NCBI GenBank assembly: GCA_937898885.1
Contig: CALDKD010000089.1
Coordinates: forward strand, 1-64,000
Direction of reading: 5' to 3'
DNA length: 64,000 nt
DNA from: an uncultured Bacteroidales bacterium
GTDB taxonomy: Bacteria > Bacteroidota > Bacteroidia > Bacteroidales > Bacteroidaceae
The first letter of the stretch is position 1, and each line of letters opens with the position of its first letter. The notes beneath the pieces were generated by a model. The model saw nothing but the letters and a program-made list of their open reading frames with translations. It made no database searches and had not been told where the DNA came from. This document shows, one piece after another, positions 50,786 to 59,871 of this stretch. The position numbers and the translations under genes were made by a program.

Positions 50786-50866
50786 ACAAATAGTCTCTTA
50801 TTAAATACAATATATGCTCCCGTTTATTTAGCGCTCCGCCTCATTCCCTTCTATTCACTTATTTTA

Positions 50867-50874
50867 TACCTTTG
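50867..50874 (+). promoter_or_regulatory. -7 box of the DUF2461 gene
   Basis: A perfect TACCTTTG 33 bp before the ATG; the -33 element is not clear. Confidence 0.5.
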
Positions 50875-50907
50875 CCAATACAATGAGACGAACATGACAG
50901 TTGCATT

Positions 50908-51597
50908 ATGGAACAGATAATATCGTTTCTCCAGGAGCTTTACGAAAACAACAACAAGCCTTGGTTCGACGCTCACAAGAGTGAGTATCTGAAAGTACGC
51001 GAGAAGTTCAGCGCCCTTGCCTTGCAGATAATAAGCGGAGTACGCAAGTTTGACAATAACATTGGCCCGCTTACGCTGCAGGACTGCACATACCGCATTA
51101 ACCGCGATATACGGTTCTCGCAGGACAAATCGCCATACAAGACCTATTTCGGAGTGTTCGTTGCGCCACAGGGCAAGAAATCAGGTTACCACGGATACTA
51201 TTTCCACATAGGAGTGGCCCCGGGCGAGAGCTATCCCGACGGACACATGCTTGGCATAGGCGACTATTACTGCGAGCCTAAGGCGCTCAAGATATTGCGC
51301 GAGGATATTGAGGCCGGCAATGGTGATTTCGATGCCATAGTCCGATCGGCAGACCCACGCCTGTATCTGGATATGGAGAACTCCCTGAAAAGAGTTCCCG
51401 CAGGATTTGAGAGCGGCACCATCAATGATGACTACCTTAAGCTGAAGAGCTTCTGCCTCTGCTTCAAGCCCGGTCACGATTTCATTATGGACAGCAACCT
51501 TGTTGACAACGTCCTTGAAATCTTCAAATCCGCCAAGCCATTCATAGACTACATCAACCGCGCCATCAGCTATTCCCGCCAATCCGAATCTATCTGA
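50908..51597 (+). CDS. DUF2461-family protein
   Basis: 229 residues, no signal. Family pattern: FLQELYENNNKPWFDAHKSE at the start, then YRINRDIRFSQDKSPYKTYF and GYYFHIGVAPGES. Function unknown. Convergent with the MATE gene; 107 bp between the two stops hold a short GC-rich segment without a clear terminator. Confidence 0.9.
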   Translation: MEQIISFLQELYENNNKPWFDAHKSEYLKVREKFSALALQIISGVRKFDNNIGPLTLQDCTYRINRDIRFSQDKSPYKTYFGVFVAPQGKKSGYHGYYFHIGVAPGESYPDGHMLGIGDYYCEPKALKILREDIEAGNGDFDAIVRSADPRLYLDMENSLKRVPAGFESGTINDDYLKLKSFCLCFKPGHDFIMDSNLVDNVLEIFKSAKPFIDYINRAISYSRQSESI

Positions 51598-51704
51598 ATA
51601 AGGATTGTTGAATTTCAGTAATCCGGTCAATAGCGAATAGCGGTATGTGGCAGGAACCCTCGCCACCCTCGGCGCGTCAGAGGGAGGGGCAACTGCAATA
51701 ACTA

Positions 51705-53081
51705 TTATTCAGCAACAGTACCTTTCAGCCGGAACAGCCCGCAAAGCGCGAACAAGCAGATGGCAAGAGCCGTGAGCAACTCCGCCACCGGCACAGCCGC
51801 CCACAGGCCCGTCTCACCGAAGATCCGAGGCAAGACAAGAAACGCCACCGTAGGCAACGCCATACCACGCAGGACCGTCAGGACAGTTGCAATGGCAGAC
51901 TTCTCCACACTCTGGGCAAAACCAATCACAGTCATTGCCAGCGCCATAAACAGGAAGCCCCAGGAATAAACCGGGAAACCCGACACGCACAACTCAAACG
52001 CATTTGAGCCCCGCTCCAGAAAAACCGAGACAATAGGCTGCACGAACACCGTCATAAGCAGCGACATTGAGACTCCGAACACACAGGCAATAACCAAAGC
52101 CAGACGGAGCGTCCTGCGCACACGGTCAAAAGCACCCGCGCCATAGTTGTAGCTGATAATAGGCTGGGCAGACTGCGAGATTGCCGCATACACCATAAAC
52201 ACCACCGGAATCAGATAACAGGCCACGCTGAACGCCGCCACTCCATCCTCGCCAAGCATCCTCATAAACACATAGTTGCCCACCAGCGTAAGGACAGACA
52301 TAGAGAACTCGCCAAGGAAACCCGATACGCCAATCTTCATCATATACCAGATATTGCGCATTGTAAGCAGGAAGCTGGTAAGACTGGTCTTAAGGCGGTA
52401 CAAAGCCAGCGTCTTTCTGCCGGAAAGCATATACCAGGCCACCATCAGCACGCCAAGGAAACTGCCTATCGATGTGGCCAGCGCCGCACCCATAAGCCCC
52501 CATCCCATTGGAAAGATGAACAGCCAGTCCAGAAAGATATTGACACAGGCAGGCACAATCTCAACCATCATGGAATACTTCGGGCTGCCGTCCAGACGTA
52601 TGATGAACTGCCCTAAGATCTGAAGCATCACGAACAGCGCGCAAGGTATGAACCACAGGTAATACTCACGGCACATAGACATCAGCGAGTCACTGCATCC
52701 CATCAGAACCAGCATCCGGTCAGGAAAGGCATAGAGAATCACGCCAAGTATGGTCCCGAAAAACAATGCCGCCAGAAACGCCTGGGTAACGACTATGCGG
52801 GCTGCCTTCAGGTTATCCTGCGACATATGTATGGCCGCCACCACCGACGCTCCCATAGCGAACATCATTCCTATGCCTGTGGCCAGAGTGAATATCGGCA
52901 TCACAAGATTAACCGATGCCAGTCCGTCGCTGCCTATGCCCTGCCCTATGAAAATGCCATCGGTCAGGCAGAACAGCACACTGAACATCATACCCAGAAG
53001 CGTGGGTACAAGAATCCGGGCAAATGTGGCGGAAATGCGGCCATTCCCAAAGTCAATGCTATCCCTGCTCAAATCTCCCAT
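51705..53081 (-). CDS. MATE-family efflux transporter
   Basis: 458 residues, 12 membrane spans in two related halves. MATE features: SVLFCLTDGIFIGQGIGSDGL in the first span region and AAISQSAQPIISYNYGAG in the second half. Exports drugs or metabolites by Na+ or H+ antiport; substrate unknown. Divergent from the STAS-kinase gene with touching -7 boxes. Confidence 0.93.
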   Translation of the reverse strand: MGDLSRDSIDFGNGRISATFARILVPTLLGMMFSVLFCLTDGIFIGQGIGSDGLASVNLVMPIFTLATGIGMMFAMGASVVAAIHMSQDNLKAARIVVTQAFLAALFFGTILGVILYAFPDRMLVLMGCSDSLMSMCREYYLWFIPCALFVMLQILGQFIIRLDGSPKYSMMVEIVPACVNIFLDWLFIFPMGWGLMGAALATSIGSFLGVLMVAWYMLSGRKTLALYRLKTSLTSFLLTMRNIWYMMKIGVSGFLGEFSMSVLTLVGNYVFMRMLGEDGVAAFSVACYLIPVVFMVYAAISQSAQPIISYNYGAGAFDRVRRTLRLALVIACVFGVSMSLLMTVFVQPIVSVFLERGSNAFELCVSGFPVYSWGFLFMALAMTVIGFAQSVEKSAIATVLTVLRGMALPTVAFLVLPRIFGETGLWAAVPVAELLTALAICLFALCGLFRLKGTVAE

Positions 53082-53086
53082 ATATG

Positions 53087-53117
53087 TTGGCTTTTGTCTG
53101 CAAATTTACTATCTTTG
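53087..53117. promoter_or_regulatory. Back-to-back divergent promoters
   Basis: TAAATTTG on the minus strand (53108-53101) for the MATE gene and TATCTTTG on the plus strand (53110-53117) for the STAS-kinase gene are separated by a single base. A plus-strand TTG at 53087-53089 gives a 20-bp spacer. Confidence 0.7.
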
Positions 53118-53166
53118 CAGATTATGTGAAACAATTATTAATACAAAGGGTTAAATTATTACGAAT

Positions 53167-54258
53167 ATGGCACAGAATGATTTTTTGCTGACATTCAGCG
53201 GTGAGTTGAGCAAGGAGAAAGTCGCCGGGCTGGAGACGGCCATGAGCGCAGATACTATCTACACTGTTGACTTCGCAGAGGTCACTGACATCAATTTCGC
53301 AGCATTGCGCGCTATTCTGAACTGCCGCAAGTCAGGCAAGCGTTTCATAATCATCAACGCCTGCGACAAGGTAGCCGAGAAATTCGAGGATACCGGCGTA
53401 TCATCCTTTGTAAACATCTGCCGCAAGCCCAAGCCACTGGATATGTCTAAGTACCAGGAGTTTGGCGCAAGCTTTATGTCAACGGCATACAAGAGTCTGG
53501 ATGGAGACTCAATGATCAAATGCTATGGCTCAAGAGTGTCAAAGGCCGCAGCGGCACAGGAGAAGGCCGTGGCACGTGCCGTGCTTCAGTTCGGAATCAA
53601 CACTCCGCTAGTAGGAACGCTGTACGAGGACGGCCAGACTACCGCCATTGATTTTGAGCGCATTGAAGGCAAGCGCTCGCTCTCACGCATCATATCTGAG
53701 GAGCCTGAGCGTATGGAGGAGATCACCACCCTCTTCGCAAAGATGTGCAAGGAACTGCACAGCACCCCTTGCGACACCACCATCTTCAATGACAAGAAGA
53801 GTATTTACCGCTTCATAACCACCCAGTGCGCCGAGCTGAATGATGAGGAGAAAGCAAGGATTCTGGCGTTCATAGACACCATACCCGATGCCACCACCTG
53901 CCTGCACGGCGATATGCAGCCAAGCAATGTCATCACAACCGGCGAGGAGACAATGTGGATTGACCTGTCTGATTTCGGATACGGATATCCGCTGATGGAC
54001 CTTGGTATGCTGTATTTCCTTACGAACCTTACCCCCGAGGATCATATGGTTAACCTGTTCCACCTGAGCAAGGCAAAGACAAGAGAGCTGTGGGAGATAT
54101 TCGTACGCGAGTATTTCGATGCCAGGACTCCGGAGCAGCTGGCTGCCGCCGAGCGTGAGCTGCTGCCATATACGGCTCTGCATATGTTGTATCTGGGCAC
54201 ATCATTCGGTTTTGAGCCGTTTATGATGCCGATAATAAAAGGAATTCTTTTGAGATAA
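53167..54258 (+). CDS. STAS-like domain fused to an APH-type kinase
   Basis: 363 residues, soluble. Residues 1-90 look like a STAS/anti-sigma-antagonist fold (TVDFAEVTDINFAALRAILN, FIIINACDKVAEKFEDTGV). Residues about 110-360 are an aminoglycoside-phosphotransferase-type kinase with HGDMQPSN (247-254) and IDLSDFG (265-271) in place of the usual Brenner loop and DxD. It resembles the Fibrobacter-type paralogous kinase family. Substrate unknown; the STAS part suggests regulation. First gene of a run reaching proA. Confidence 0.75.
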   Translation: MAQNDFLLTFSGELSKEKVAGLETAMSADTIYTVDFAEVTDINFAALRAILNCRKSGKRFIIINACDKVAEKFEDTGVSSFVNICRKPKPLDMSKYQEFGASFMSTAYKSLDGDSMIKCYGSRVSKAAAAQEKAVARAVLQFGINTPLVGTLYEDGQTTAIDFERIEGKRSLSRIISEEPERMEEITTLFAKMCKELHSTPCDTTIFNDKKSIYRFITTQCAELNDEEKARILAFIDTIPDATTCLHGDMQPSNVITTGEETMWIDLSDFGYGYPLMDLGMLYFLTNLTPEDHMVNLFHLSKAKTRELWEIFVREYFDARTPEQLAAAERELLPYTALHMLYLGTSFGFEPFMMPIIKGILLR

Positions 54259-54264
54259 TACGGA

Positions 54265-55149
54265 ATGAGAAAAATACTGTCCGCATTCTGCTTGGCTTTG
54301 CTTGCGCCTATGCTCAGCCTGGCGCAGGTTGATCTGGCAAAGGCAGACAAGCTGCTAAGCACGGGAGAGAACACTCAGGAGTGCGTAACATATCTTGAAT
54401 CTGTCTTGCCTCAGGCAGCGAAAGGCCACGAGAAGGCTGAGGTGTTGTGGAGGCTGTCACGGGCATATCTGATTATCGGTCAGAACGAGACAGGCAAGGA
54501 GAGAAAGAGAGAGATATTCGGAAAGGGCGTTGAGCTGGCCAGCCAGGCCATAAAGGAAGACCCGAAAAATCCGGAGTGCTATATGTGGCACAGCGGCAAT
54601 GTGGGCCGCGAGTGTCAGACCAGGAGCTTCGCCGAGCAGGCCAAGAAGCTCTCCGTTATTATGGGAGACCTGACCACCATCCTTGACAAGATGAGGATGA
54701 CGGAGTATTCCGCCGCCTGGCAGGCTATGGCCGAGATATATCTGAATCATCCCCTCAAATCCAACGACGAGGCCATCTGTTTTGCAAGAAAGGCCGTTAT
54801 GACCATACCGAAGGGTGAGCTGCGCATCTCCGCCTATACCCTGCTGGCCAAGCTTCTTTACGAGCGCGACTGGAACGCGCAGAAGAGAAGCGCCGCAATA
54901 TCCAAAAATGTAGAGAAGTTCAAGCAGAGCTACAGCAGCGTGACAGACAAGTACGCCTATTTTGACGGATCGCTTGGAACATCGTACAAACAGGCCTGGT
55001 CCTCAAAGGAGCTTGGAGCAATGTCGGACCGCGAGGAGGCAAAGGCCATTGTGGCATACGTGAGGACACTCTACAACAACAGCAGCGCGAAGAGCGGCTT
55101 TGACAAGGCAGACTTCAAGGAGCTGACCTCAATTAGCAGTAAGTGGTAA
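54265..55149 (+). CDS. Exported TPR-like protein
   Basis: 294 residues. A signal peptide (about 1-20, ending LSLA-QV) and helical repeats of TPR type across about 25-230 (VLWRLSRAYLIIGQNETGKE, AYTLLAKLLYERDW). Periplasmic scaffold or adaptor. 6 bp after the STAS-kinase gene. No specific family recognised. Confidence 0.7.
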   Translation: MRKILSAFCLALLAPMLSLAQVDLAKADKLLSTGENTQECVTYLESVLPQAAKGHEKAEVLWRLSRAYLIIGQNETGKERKREIFGKGVELASQAIKEDPKNPECYMWHSGNVGRECQTRSFAEQAKKLSVIMGDLTTILDKMRMTEYSAAWQAMAEIYLNHPLKSNDEAICFARKAVMTIPKGELRISAYTLLAKLLYERDWNAQKRSAAISKNVEKFKQSYSSVTDKYAYFDGSLGTSYKQAWSSKELGAMSDREEAKAIVAYVRTLYNNSSAKSGFDKADFKELTSISSKW

Positions 55150-55180
55150 CTATTATCAATCAGTAAGTCCATACCGGATT

Positions 55181-56362
55181 ATGGAACAGGCTAAGCTTTG
55201 GAACAGCAATTACCTGAAGATTTGGTTTGGTAATTTCCTTATCCATTTCTCTTTTACGCTGATTGTGCCATTGCTGCCCCTTTATCTGTCTGAGACATTC
55301 GGCGCGAACAAGCAGACAATAGGTCTGTGTCTGGCCGGATACTCCATAATGGCACTTATAATAAGGCCGTTCAGCGGCTATGTGGTTGACTCGTTCCCGC
55401 GCAAGGCTGTGCTGATAATATGCAATTTCATATTTGTGGCCCTATTCGCGGGTTACCTTGCGGCCGGCTCGCTTGCAATGTTCACTATATTCCGCACGCT
55501 GCACGGAGCTCCGTTCGGCGCCACCACAGTGGCTGCAAGCACGGTTGCGATAGATGTGCTGCCAAGTGAGCGCAGGACCGAGGGAATAGGCTACTACGGG
55601 CTCAGCAACAATCTTGCGATGGCGCTTGGCCCTGTACTTGCCATTTATTTCCTGGATCTTTTCTCAGGCAACTTCAAGGCGCTTTTCTGGCTCTCTTTAG
55701 GAATATCGTCCCTGGGACTGCTTCTCGATTCAACCATCAGACATCCCAAGAAAGATTTCGTAACAGAGAAGAAAGTGTTGTCCTTAGACCGTTTCTTCCT
55801 CTTGAACGGATGGCGGGAGGCACTGACTATGGTGTGCTTCGCCTTCTCGTATGGTGTCCTGGCCACATATGTGGCTATCTACGGCAAAGAGGAATTGGGT
55901 ATTACCAGCGGCACGGGAGTATTCTTCTCCCTGCTGGCAATAGGACTTATACTCTCACGTCTGACAGGCGCCCACGCGCTCAGAAAGAACCAGGTGAGCA
56001 GGAATGCCACGATAGGAATTCTAATCTCTATCTGGGGATACCTGTTGTTCGCGGCGCTCCACACTCCGGTGGGTTACTACGGAGCCGCACTTATAATTGG
56101 TCTGGGAAACGGCCATATGTATCCGGCATTTCAGAATATGTTCATCAACCTTGCTCCGAACAGCCAGCGCGGAACCGCCAATTCCTCCATCCTGACATCC
56201 TGGGACGCAGGATTCGGACTCGGAGTGCTTATTGGAGGAATGCTGGCAGGACATTTAGGTTATCACGCGGCATTCTGGGGAGCATTCGTATTGAACGCAG
56301 TTGGGCTTACATACTACTTTGCAAGCGCCAGAAGGCATTTTGAGAATAACAAGCTTAGGTAA
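55181..56362 (+). CDS. MFS transporter
   Basis: 393 residues, 12 spans. MFS signatures RPFSGYVVDSFPRK in the loop between spans 2 and 3 and GNGHMYPAFQNMF in the second half. The DHA/sugar-efflux-like subgroup is likely. Substrate unknown. 6 bp before proB, which may hint at a linked amino-acid or osmolyte role. Confidence 0.88.
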   Translation: MEQAKLWNSNYLKIWFGNFLIHFSFTLIVPLLPLYLSETFGANKQTIGLCLAGYSIMALIIRPFSGYVVDSFPRKAVLIICNFIFVALFAGYLAAGSLAMFTIFRTLHGAPFGATTVAASTVAIDVLPSERRTEGIGYYGLSNNLAMALGPVLAIYFLDLFSGNFKALFWLSLGISSLGLLLDSTIRHPKKDFVTEKKVLSLDRFFLLNGWREALTMVCFAFSYGVLATYVAIYGKEELGITSGTGVFFSLLAIGLILSRLTGAHALRKNQVSRNATIGILISIWGYLLFAALHTPVGYYGAALIIGLGNGHMYPAFQNMFINLAPNSQRGTANSSILTSWDAGFGLGVLIGGMLAGHLGYHAAFWGAFVLNAVGLTYYFASARRHFENNKLR

Positions 56363-56368
56363 CGCGAT

Positions 56369-57448
56369 ATGAGAAGAATCGTAATAAAGATTGGCAGTAA
56401 CGTGCTTACACGTACAGACGGCACGCTTGATGTCACACGCATCTCATCCATTGTGGATCAGGTGGCGGCCATAAAGAAGACAGGATGTCAGGTAATACTG
56501 GTATCCAGCGGAGCTGTGGCCTGCGGACGCAGTATGCTGGGCAGCAGACACTCCGCACGCAAGCTTGACACAGTGCAGCAGCGGCAGCTATACTCGGCTG
56601 TGGGACAGGTTCGCCTGATTGGCATATACAGCAGGATGTTCCGCGACTGGGGGCTGGATGTTGGCCAGGTGCTTACAATGAAGGAGAGTTTCGGCACAAG
56701 GCGCGAGTATCTGAATCAGCGCTCCTGTATGGAGGTGATGCTTGCGAACGATGTGATTCCTATAGTAAACGAGAACGATACCGTCAGCGTTACCGAGCTG
56801 ATGTTCACCGACAACGATGAGCTGTCAGGTCTGGTGGCATCGATGATGGATGCCGATACGCTTCTCATTCTGAGCAACATTGACGGTATATACAATGGCT
56901 CGCCCAGGAATTCCAGGAGCCAGGTAATCCGCAAGGTCATGCCGGATGATGACCTGACCCAGTATATCAGCAGCGAGAAGAGCGGTTTCGGCCGTGGCGG
57001 AATGCTCACCAAGAGCTCCATTGCCAGAAAGGTGGCGGACGAGGGCATCAGGGTTATCATTGCCAACGGTTATACGCAGGACATCATACGCGACATTTAC
57101 CTTGAGCAGGAGAATGTGGTCTGCACCGAGTTTGTTCCACGCTGCGAGGGAGTATCGAGCATCAAGAAATGGATGGCGCACAGCACCGATTTCACTAAGG
57201 GAAATGTCTATATAGACGCGAATGCCGAGAAGGTGCTCACCGGTAAAAGCGCCGCCAGCCTGCTGCCTGTTGGCGTGACACGCATTGAGGGAGACTTTGA
57301 GGAGGGCGATGTAGTTGCCATTTTCAACTCCAACGGCAGGAAAATAGCTATCGGGAAGAGTGCATACGCATCGGCCGAGGCACAGGGTGTGATTGGCAAG
57401 CACGATTGCCGCCCGCTTATTCATTATGATTATCTTTATCTGATCTAA
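56369..57448 (+). CDS. proB: Glutamate 5-kinase
   Basis: 359 residues. Amino-acid kinase domain with VIKIGSNVLT, VSSGAVACG, PIVNENDTV and GRGGMLTKSSIA; a C-terminal PUA domain (about 270-355) is present. First step of proline synthesis, normally feedback-inhibited by proline. 3 bp before proA. Confidence 0.95.
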   Translation: MRRIVIKIGSNVLTRTDGTLDVTRISSIVDQVAAIKKTGCQVILVSSGAVACGRSMLGSRHSARKLDTVQQRQLYSAVGQVRLIGIYSRMFRDWGLDVGQVLTMKESFGTRREYLNQRSCMEVMLANDVIPIVNENDTVSVTELMFTDNDELSGLVASMMDADTLLILSNIDGIYNGSPRNSRSQVIRKVMPDDDLTQYISSEKSGFGRGGMLTKSSIARKVADEGIRVIIANGYTQDIIRDIYLEQENVVCTEFVPRCEGVSSIKKWMAHSTDFTKGNVYIDANAEKVLTGKSAASLLPVGVTRIEGDFEEGDVVAIFNSNGRKIAIGKSAYASAEAQGVIGKHDCRPLIHYDYLYLI

Positions 57449-57451
57449 ATT

Positions 57452-58687
57452 ATGGAAGAGTTATTTAAAGCTGTAAAAAAAGCAAGCCGCGGCATAGCAT
57501 TGTTGTCTGACGAGACTCGCAGTCAGGCGCTTCGTGGTGTGGCTGATGCCATAATGGCAAATATGCAAAGACTTCTGGAAGCCAATGCAAGCGATCTGTC
57601 CAGAATGGATAAGACATCGCCACTCTATGACCGTCTGATGCTGACGGAGAAGCGCATTGAGGCAATAGCCGGTGATATGCGCTCGGTGGCGGGACTCCCC
57701 TGCCCTCTTGGCCGCACGCTCCTGGACAAGACACTGCCCAACGGGCTCAGGCTGCGTAAGACAAGCGTGCCTTTCGGCGTGATTGGCGTTATTTACGAGG
57801 CACGTCCGAACGTCACTTTTGATGTATTCTCACTTTGTATGAAGAGCGGAAACGCCTGCATACTTAAAGGCGGCAAGGATGCCGATGACACCAACCGTGT
57901 AGCGATATCAATAATAAAGGATACCCTGTCATCAATGGGGATATCACCGGATGCGGCAGAGCTTCTTCCTGCCACTCACGATGCGAGCCTTGCCATGCTC
58001 AGCGCCACGGGATATGTGGATGTGGTGATTCCTCGTGGAGGCCGCCGCCTGATAGACTTCGTGCGCGATAACGCGAAAGTACCCTGCATAGAGACAGGTG
58101 CGGGTGTGGTGAACGCATATTTCGACAAGTATGGCAATCTGGAGATTGGCAAGGCGATTGTACTGAACGCCAAGACACGCCGCGTGAGTGTCTGCAACGC
58201 GCTTGACTGTCTTCTTGTTCACAAGGACAGGCTCTCCGACCTGAAGGAGCTTTGCGCTCCGTTGGCGGCAAAGAATGTGCTTCTTTATGCGGACCAGCGG
58301 GCGTTCCAGGCTTTGGACGGCTCATATCCGATGCTCTCGCAGACCGTAGAGGAGAGTTTCGGTACAGAGTATATGGACTATAAGATGGCGATACGCACGG
58401 TTGACTCACTTGACGAGGCTCTGAGCCACATAGAGCGTTACGGCTCCGGACACAGCGAGAGCATCATAACTGACAACGGGCAGAATGCCGCCATATTCCA
58501 GCAGAGCGTGGATGCGGCCTGCGTCTATGTGAATACCCCTACCAGTTTCACCGACGGCGGTCAGTTCGGGCTTGGCGCAGAGATCGGCATCAGCACTCAG
58601 AAGCTGGGAGCCCGCGGACCTATGGGTCTTGAGGAGATGACAACATACAAGTGGCTCATCAACGGATACGGGCAGACAAGACCTTAA
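57452..58687 (+). CDS. proA: Glutamate-5-semialdehyde dehydrogenase
   Basis: 411 residues. ALDH fold with the ProA signatures VPFGVIGVIYEARPNVTFD, GNACILKGGKDA and the catalytic-Cys region KTRRVSVCNALDCLLVH. Reduces glutamyl-5-phosphate to the semialdehyde. Completes the proBA pair; proC is not in the window. Confidence 0.96.
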   Translation: MEELFKAVKKASRGIALLSDETRSQALRGVADAIMANMQRLLEANASDLSRMDKTSPLYDRLMLTEKRIEAIAGDMRSVAGLPCPLGRTLLDKTLPNGLRLRKTSVPFGVIGVIYEARPNVTFDVFSLCMKSGNACILKGGKDADDTNRVAISIIKDTLSSMGISPDAAELLPATHDASLAMLSATGYVDVVIPRGGRRLIDFVRDNAKVPCIETGAGVVNAYFDKYGNLEIGKAIVLNAKTRRVSVCNALDCLLVHKDRLSDLKELCAPLAAKNVLLYADQRAFQALDGSYPMLSQTVEESFGTEYMDYKMAIRTVDSLDEALSHIERYGSGHSESIITDNGQNAAIFQQSVDAACVYVNTPTSFTDGGQFGLGAEIGISTQKLGARGPMGLEEMTTYKWLINGYGQTRP

Positions 58688-58728
58688 TTTCTAGAACCTT
58701 CTTAGTCATACACATTAAATTCTAAAAT

Positions 58729-59349
58729 ATGAGAAAATTAGCGCTTACTATCATTGCACTCGCAATGACACTCTCAATCTCCGCGCAATTCAGCATTGAC
58801 GCAGGTCTGGCCGTAGGAGGTTTCAAGAATTCCGGAATGGATAACTACAGTAACAAGTCAGGTGTCACAGCCGGCGCTTATTATGCATTCAAGATTTCTG
58901 ATTTTGAGGCAGAGCAGGCAGGAGAGTTCCTGAATTTCGGCTTGCAATTCACACAGACCGGCTACAAGTCCAACAATCTGGAGGGAAACACATCGTGGAT
59001 TCAGCTGCCTGTGGTATCACGCACCAAATGCTCTCTCGGCGATGATTTCAACCTTTTCGTTGACGCGGGTATTTTCTTTGGATATGCCCTTAAGAGCGAG
59101 TCAACTTTCAATTTCCTGTATGGCGGCCAGAAAGAGTATGTTGACTTAAGCGGCTCAATCAGGAAATTCAACTTTGGCGGAAGCTTCGGAGTCGGGCTGG
59201 CATACGACAGGTTCAGTCTGCTGCTGAGCTGGCAGAGAGGCTTGCTCAACCTTATGGGCGACGCCCCAACGATTGGAGGAACTCCGGTTTACTCAACCAA
59301 CGATTTCACCACCAAGTCCTGGAGACTGACACTGGGCATAGAGCTGTAA
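58729..59349 (+). CDS. Outer-membrane beta-barrel protein (porin-like)
   Basis: 206 residues. Signal peptide about 1-19 (ISA-QF), then alternating amphipathic strands as in OmpW/outer-membrane beta-barrel families (DAGLAVGGFKN, AGAYYAFKI, WRLTLGIEL at the C terminus). Probably an eight-stranded barrel. Follows proA by 41 bp. Confidence 0.8.
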   Translation: MRKLALTIIALAMTLSISAQFSIDAGLAVGGFKNSGMDNYSNKSGVTAGAYYAFKISDFEAEQAGEFLNFGLQFTQTGYKSNNLEGNTSWIQLPVVSRTKCSLGDDFNLFVDAGIFFGYALKSESTFNFLYGGQKEYVDLSGSIRKFNFGGSFGVGLAYDRFSLLLSWQRGLLNLMGDAPTIGGTPVYSTNDFTTKSWRLTLGIEL

Positions 59350-59351
59350 CG

Positions 59352-59792
59352 TCACAGAAGAGAGGCTATGCGCTCCAGAGCGGCCGCATCAGTCTCATCA
59401 AAAGTATTGTAATCACGGCTGTCAATATCAATGACGGCCGTGATCTCGTTATTATGAAAGACCGGCACTACAATCTCGGAACGGGACTCACTGCTGCAGG
59501 CTATGTGTCCCGGGAACTTCTCCACATCTGGAACGACAATGGTCTCACGCTGCTTCCAGGCAGTGCCGCAGACTCCTTTGCCAAAGGGAATGCTGATACA
59601 GGCCACCGGTCCCTGGAACGGTCCGAGAATCAGATTCTCCCCTCTTACCCTGTAGAATCCTGTCCACCAGAATCCGAACTCGAAATGCAGCAGTGACGCC
59701 ACATTTGCCATAAGAGCCACATCGTCCGGAGTATCCCCGGCCATAAGCTCAATCTGTCGGGTCACCAGTCTGTATTTCTCTGCCTTATCCAT
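59352..59792 (-). CDS. Free methionine-(R)-sulfoxide reductase (GAF domain)
   Basis: 146 residues, one GAF domain. The three conserved cysteines of fRMsr are present in VACISI, GVCGTAW and HIACSSESRSEIVVP. WTGFYR and GPFQGPVAC are diagnostic. Reduces free Met-R-sulfoxide; cytosolic repair of oxidised methionine. Convergent with the barrel gene (2 bp) and divergent from the HD/ProX gene. Confidence 0.93.
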   Translation of the reverse strand: MDKAEKYRLVTRQIELMAGDTPDDVALMANVASLLHFEFGFWWTGFYRVRGENLILGPFQGPVACISIPFGKGVCGTAWKQRETIVVPDVEKFPGHIACSSESRSEIVVPVFHNNEITAVIDIDSRDYNTFDETDAAALERIASLL

Positions 59793-59815
59793 ATTGTTGA
59801 AACTTTACGCTTGCG

Positions 59816-59851
59816 CAAAAATACTCTTTTATCCCAATATTCGTAAATTCG
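59816..59851. promoter_or_regulatory. Divergent promoters for fRMsr and HD/ProX genes
   Basis: TATTTTTG on the minus strand (59823-59816), 23 bp before the fRMsr ATG, and TAAATTCG on the plus strand (59844-59851), 20 bp before the ATG at 59872. Confidence 0.6.
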
Positions 59852-59871
59852 CGTCTGCAAACAGACATAAT

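Noticed and set aside
51598..51704. GC-rich segment between DUF2461 and MATE genes as a terminator
   Set aside because: It has CCCTC/GAGGG-like pieces but no consistent stem with a T-run on either strand.
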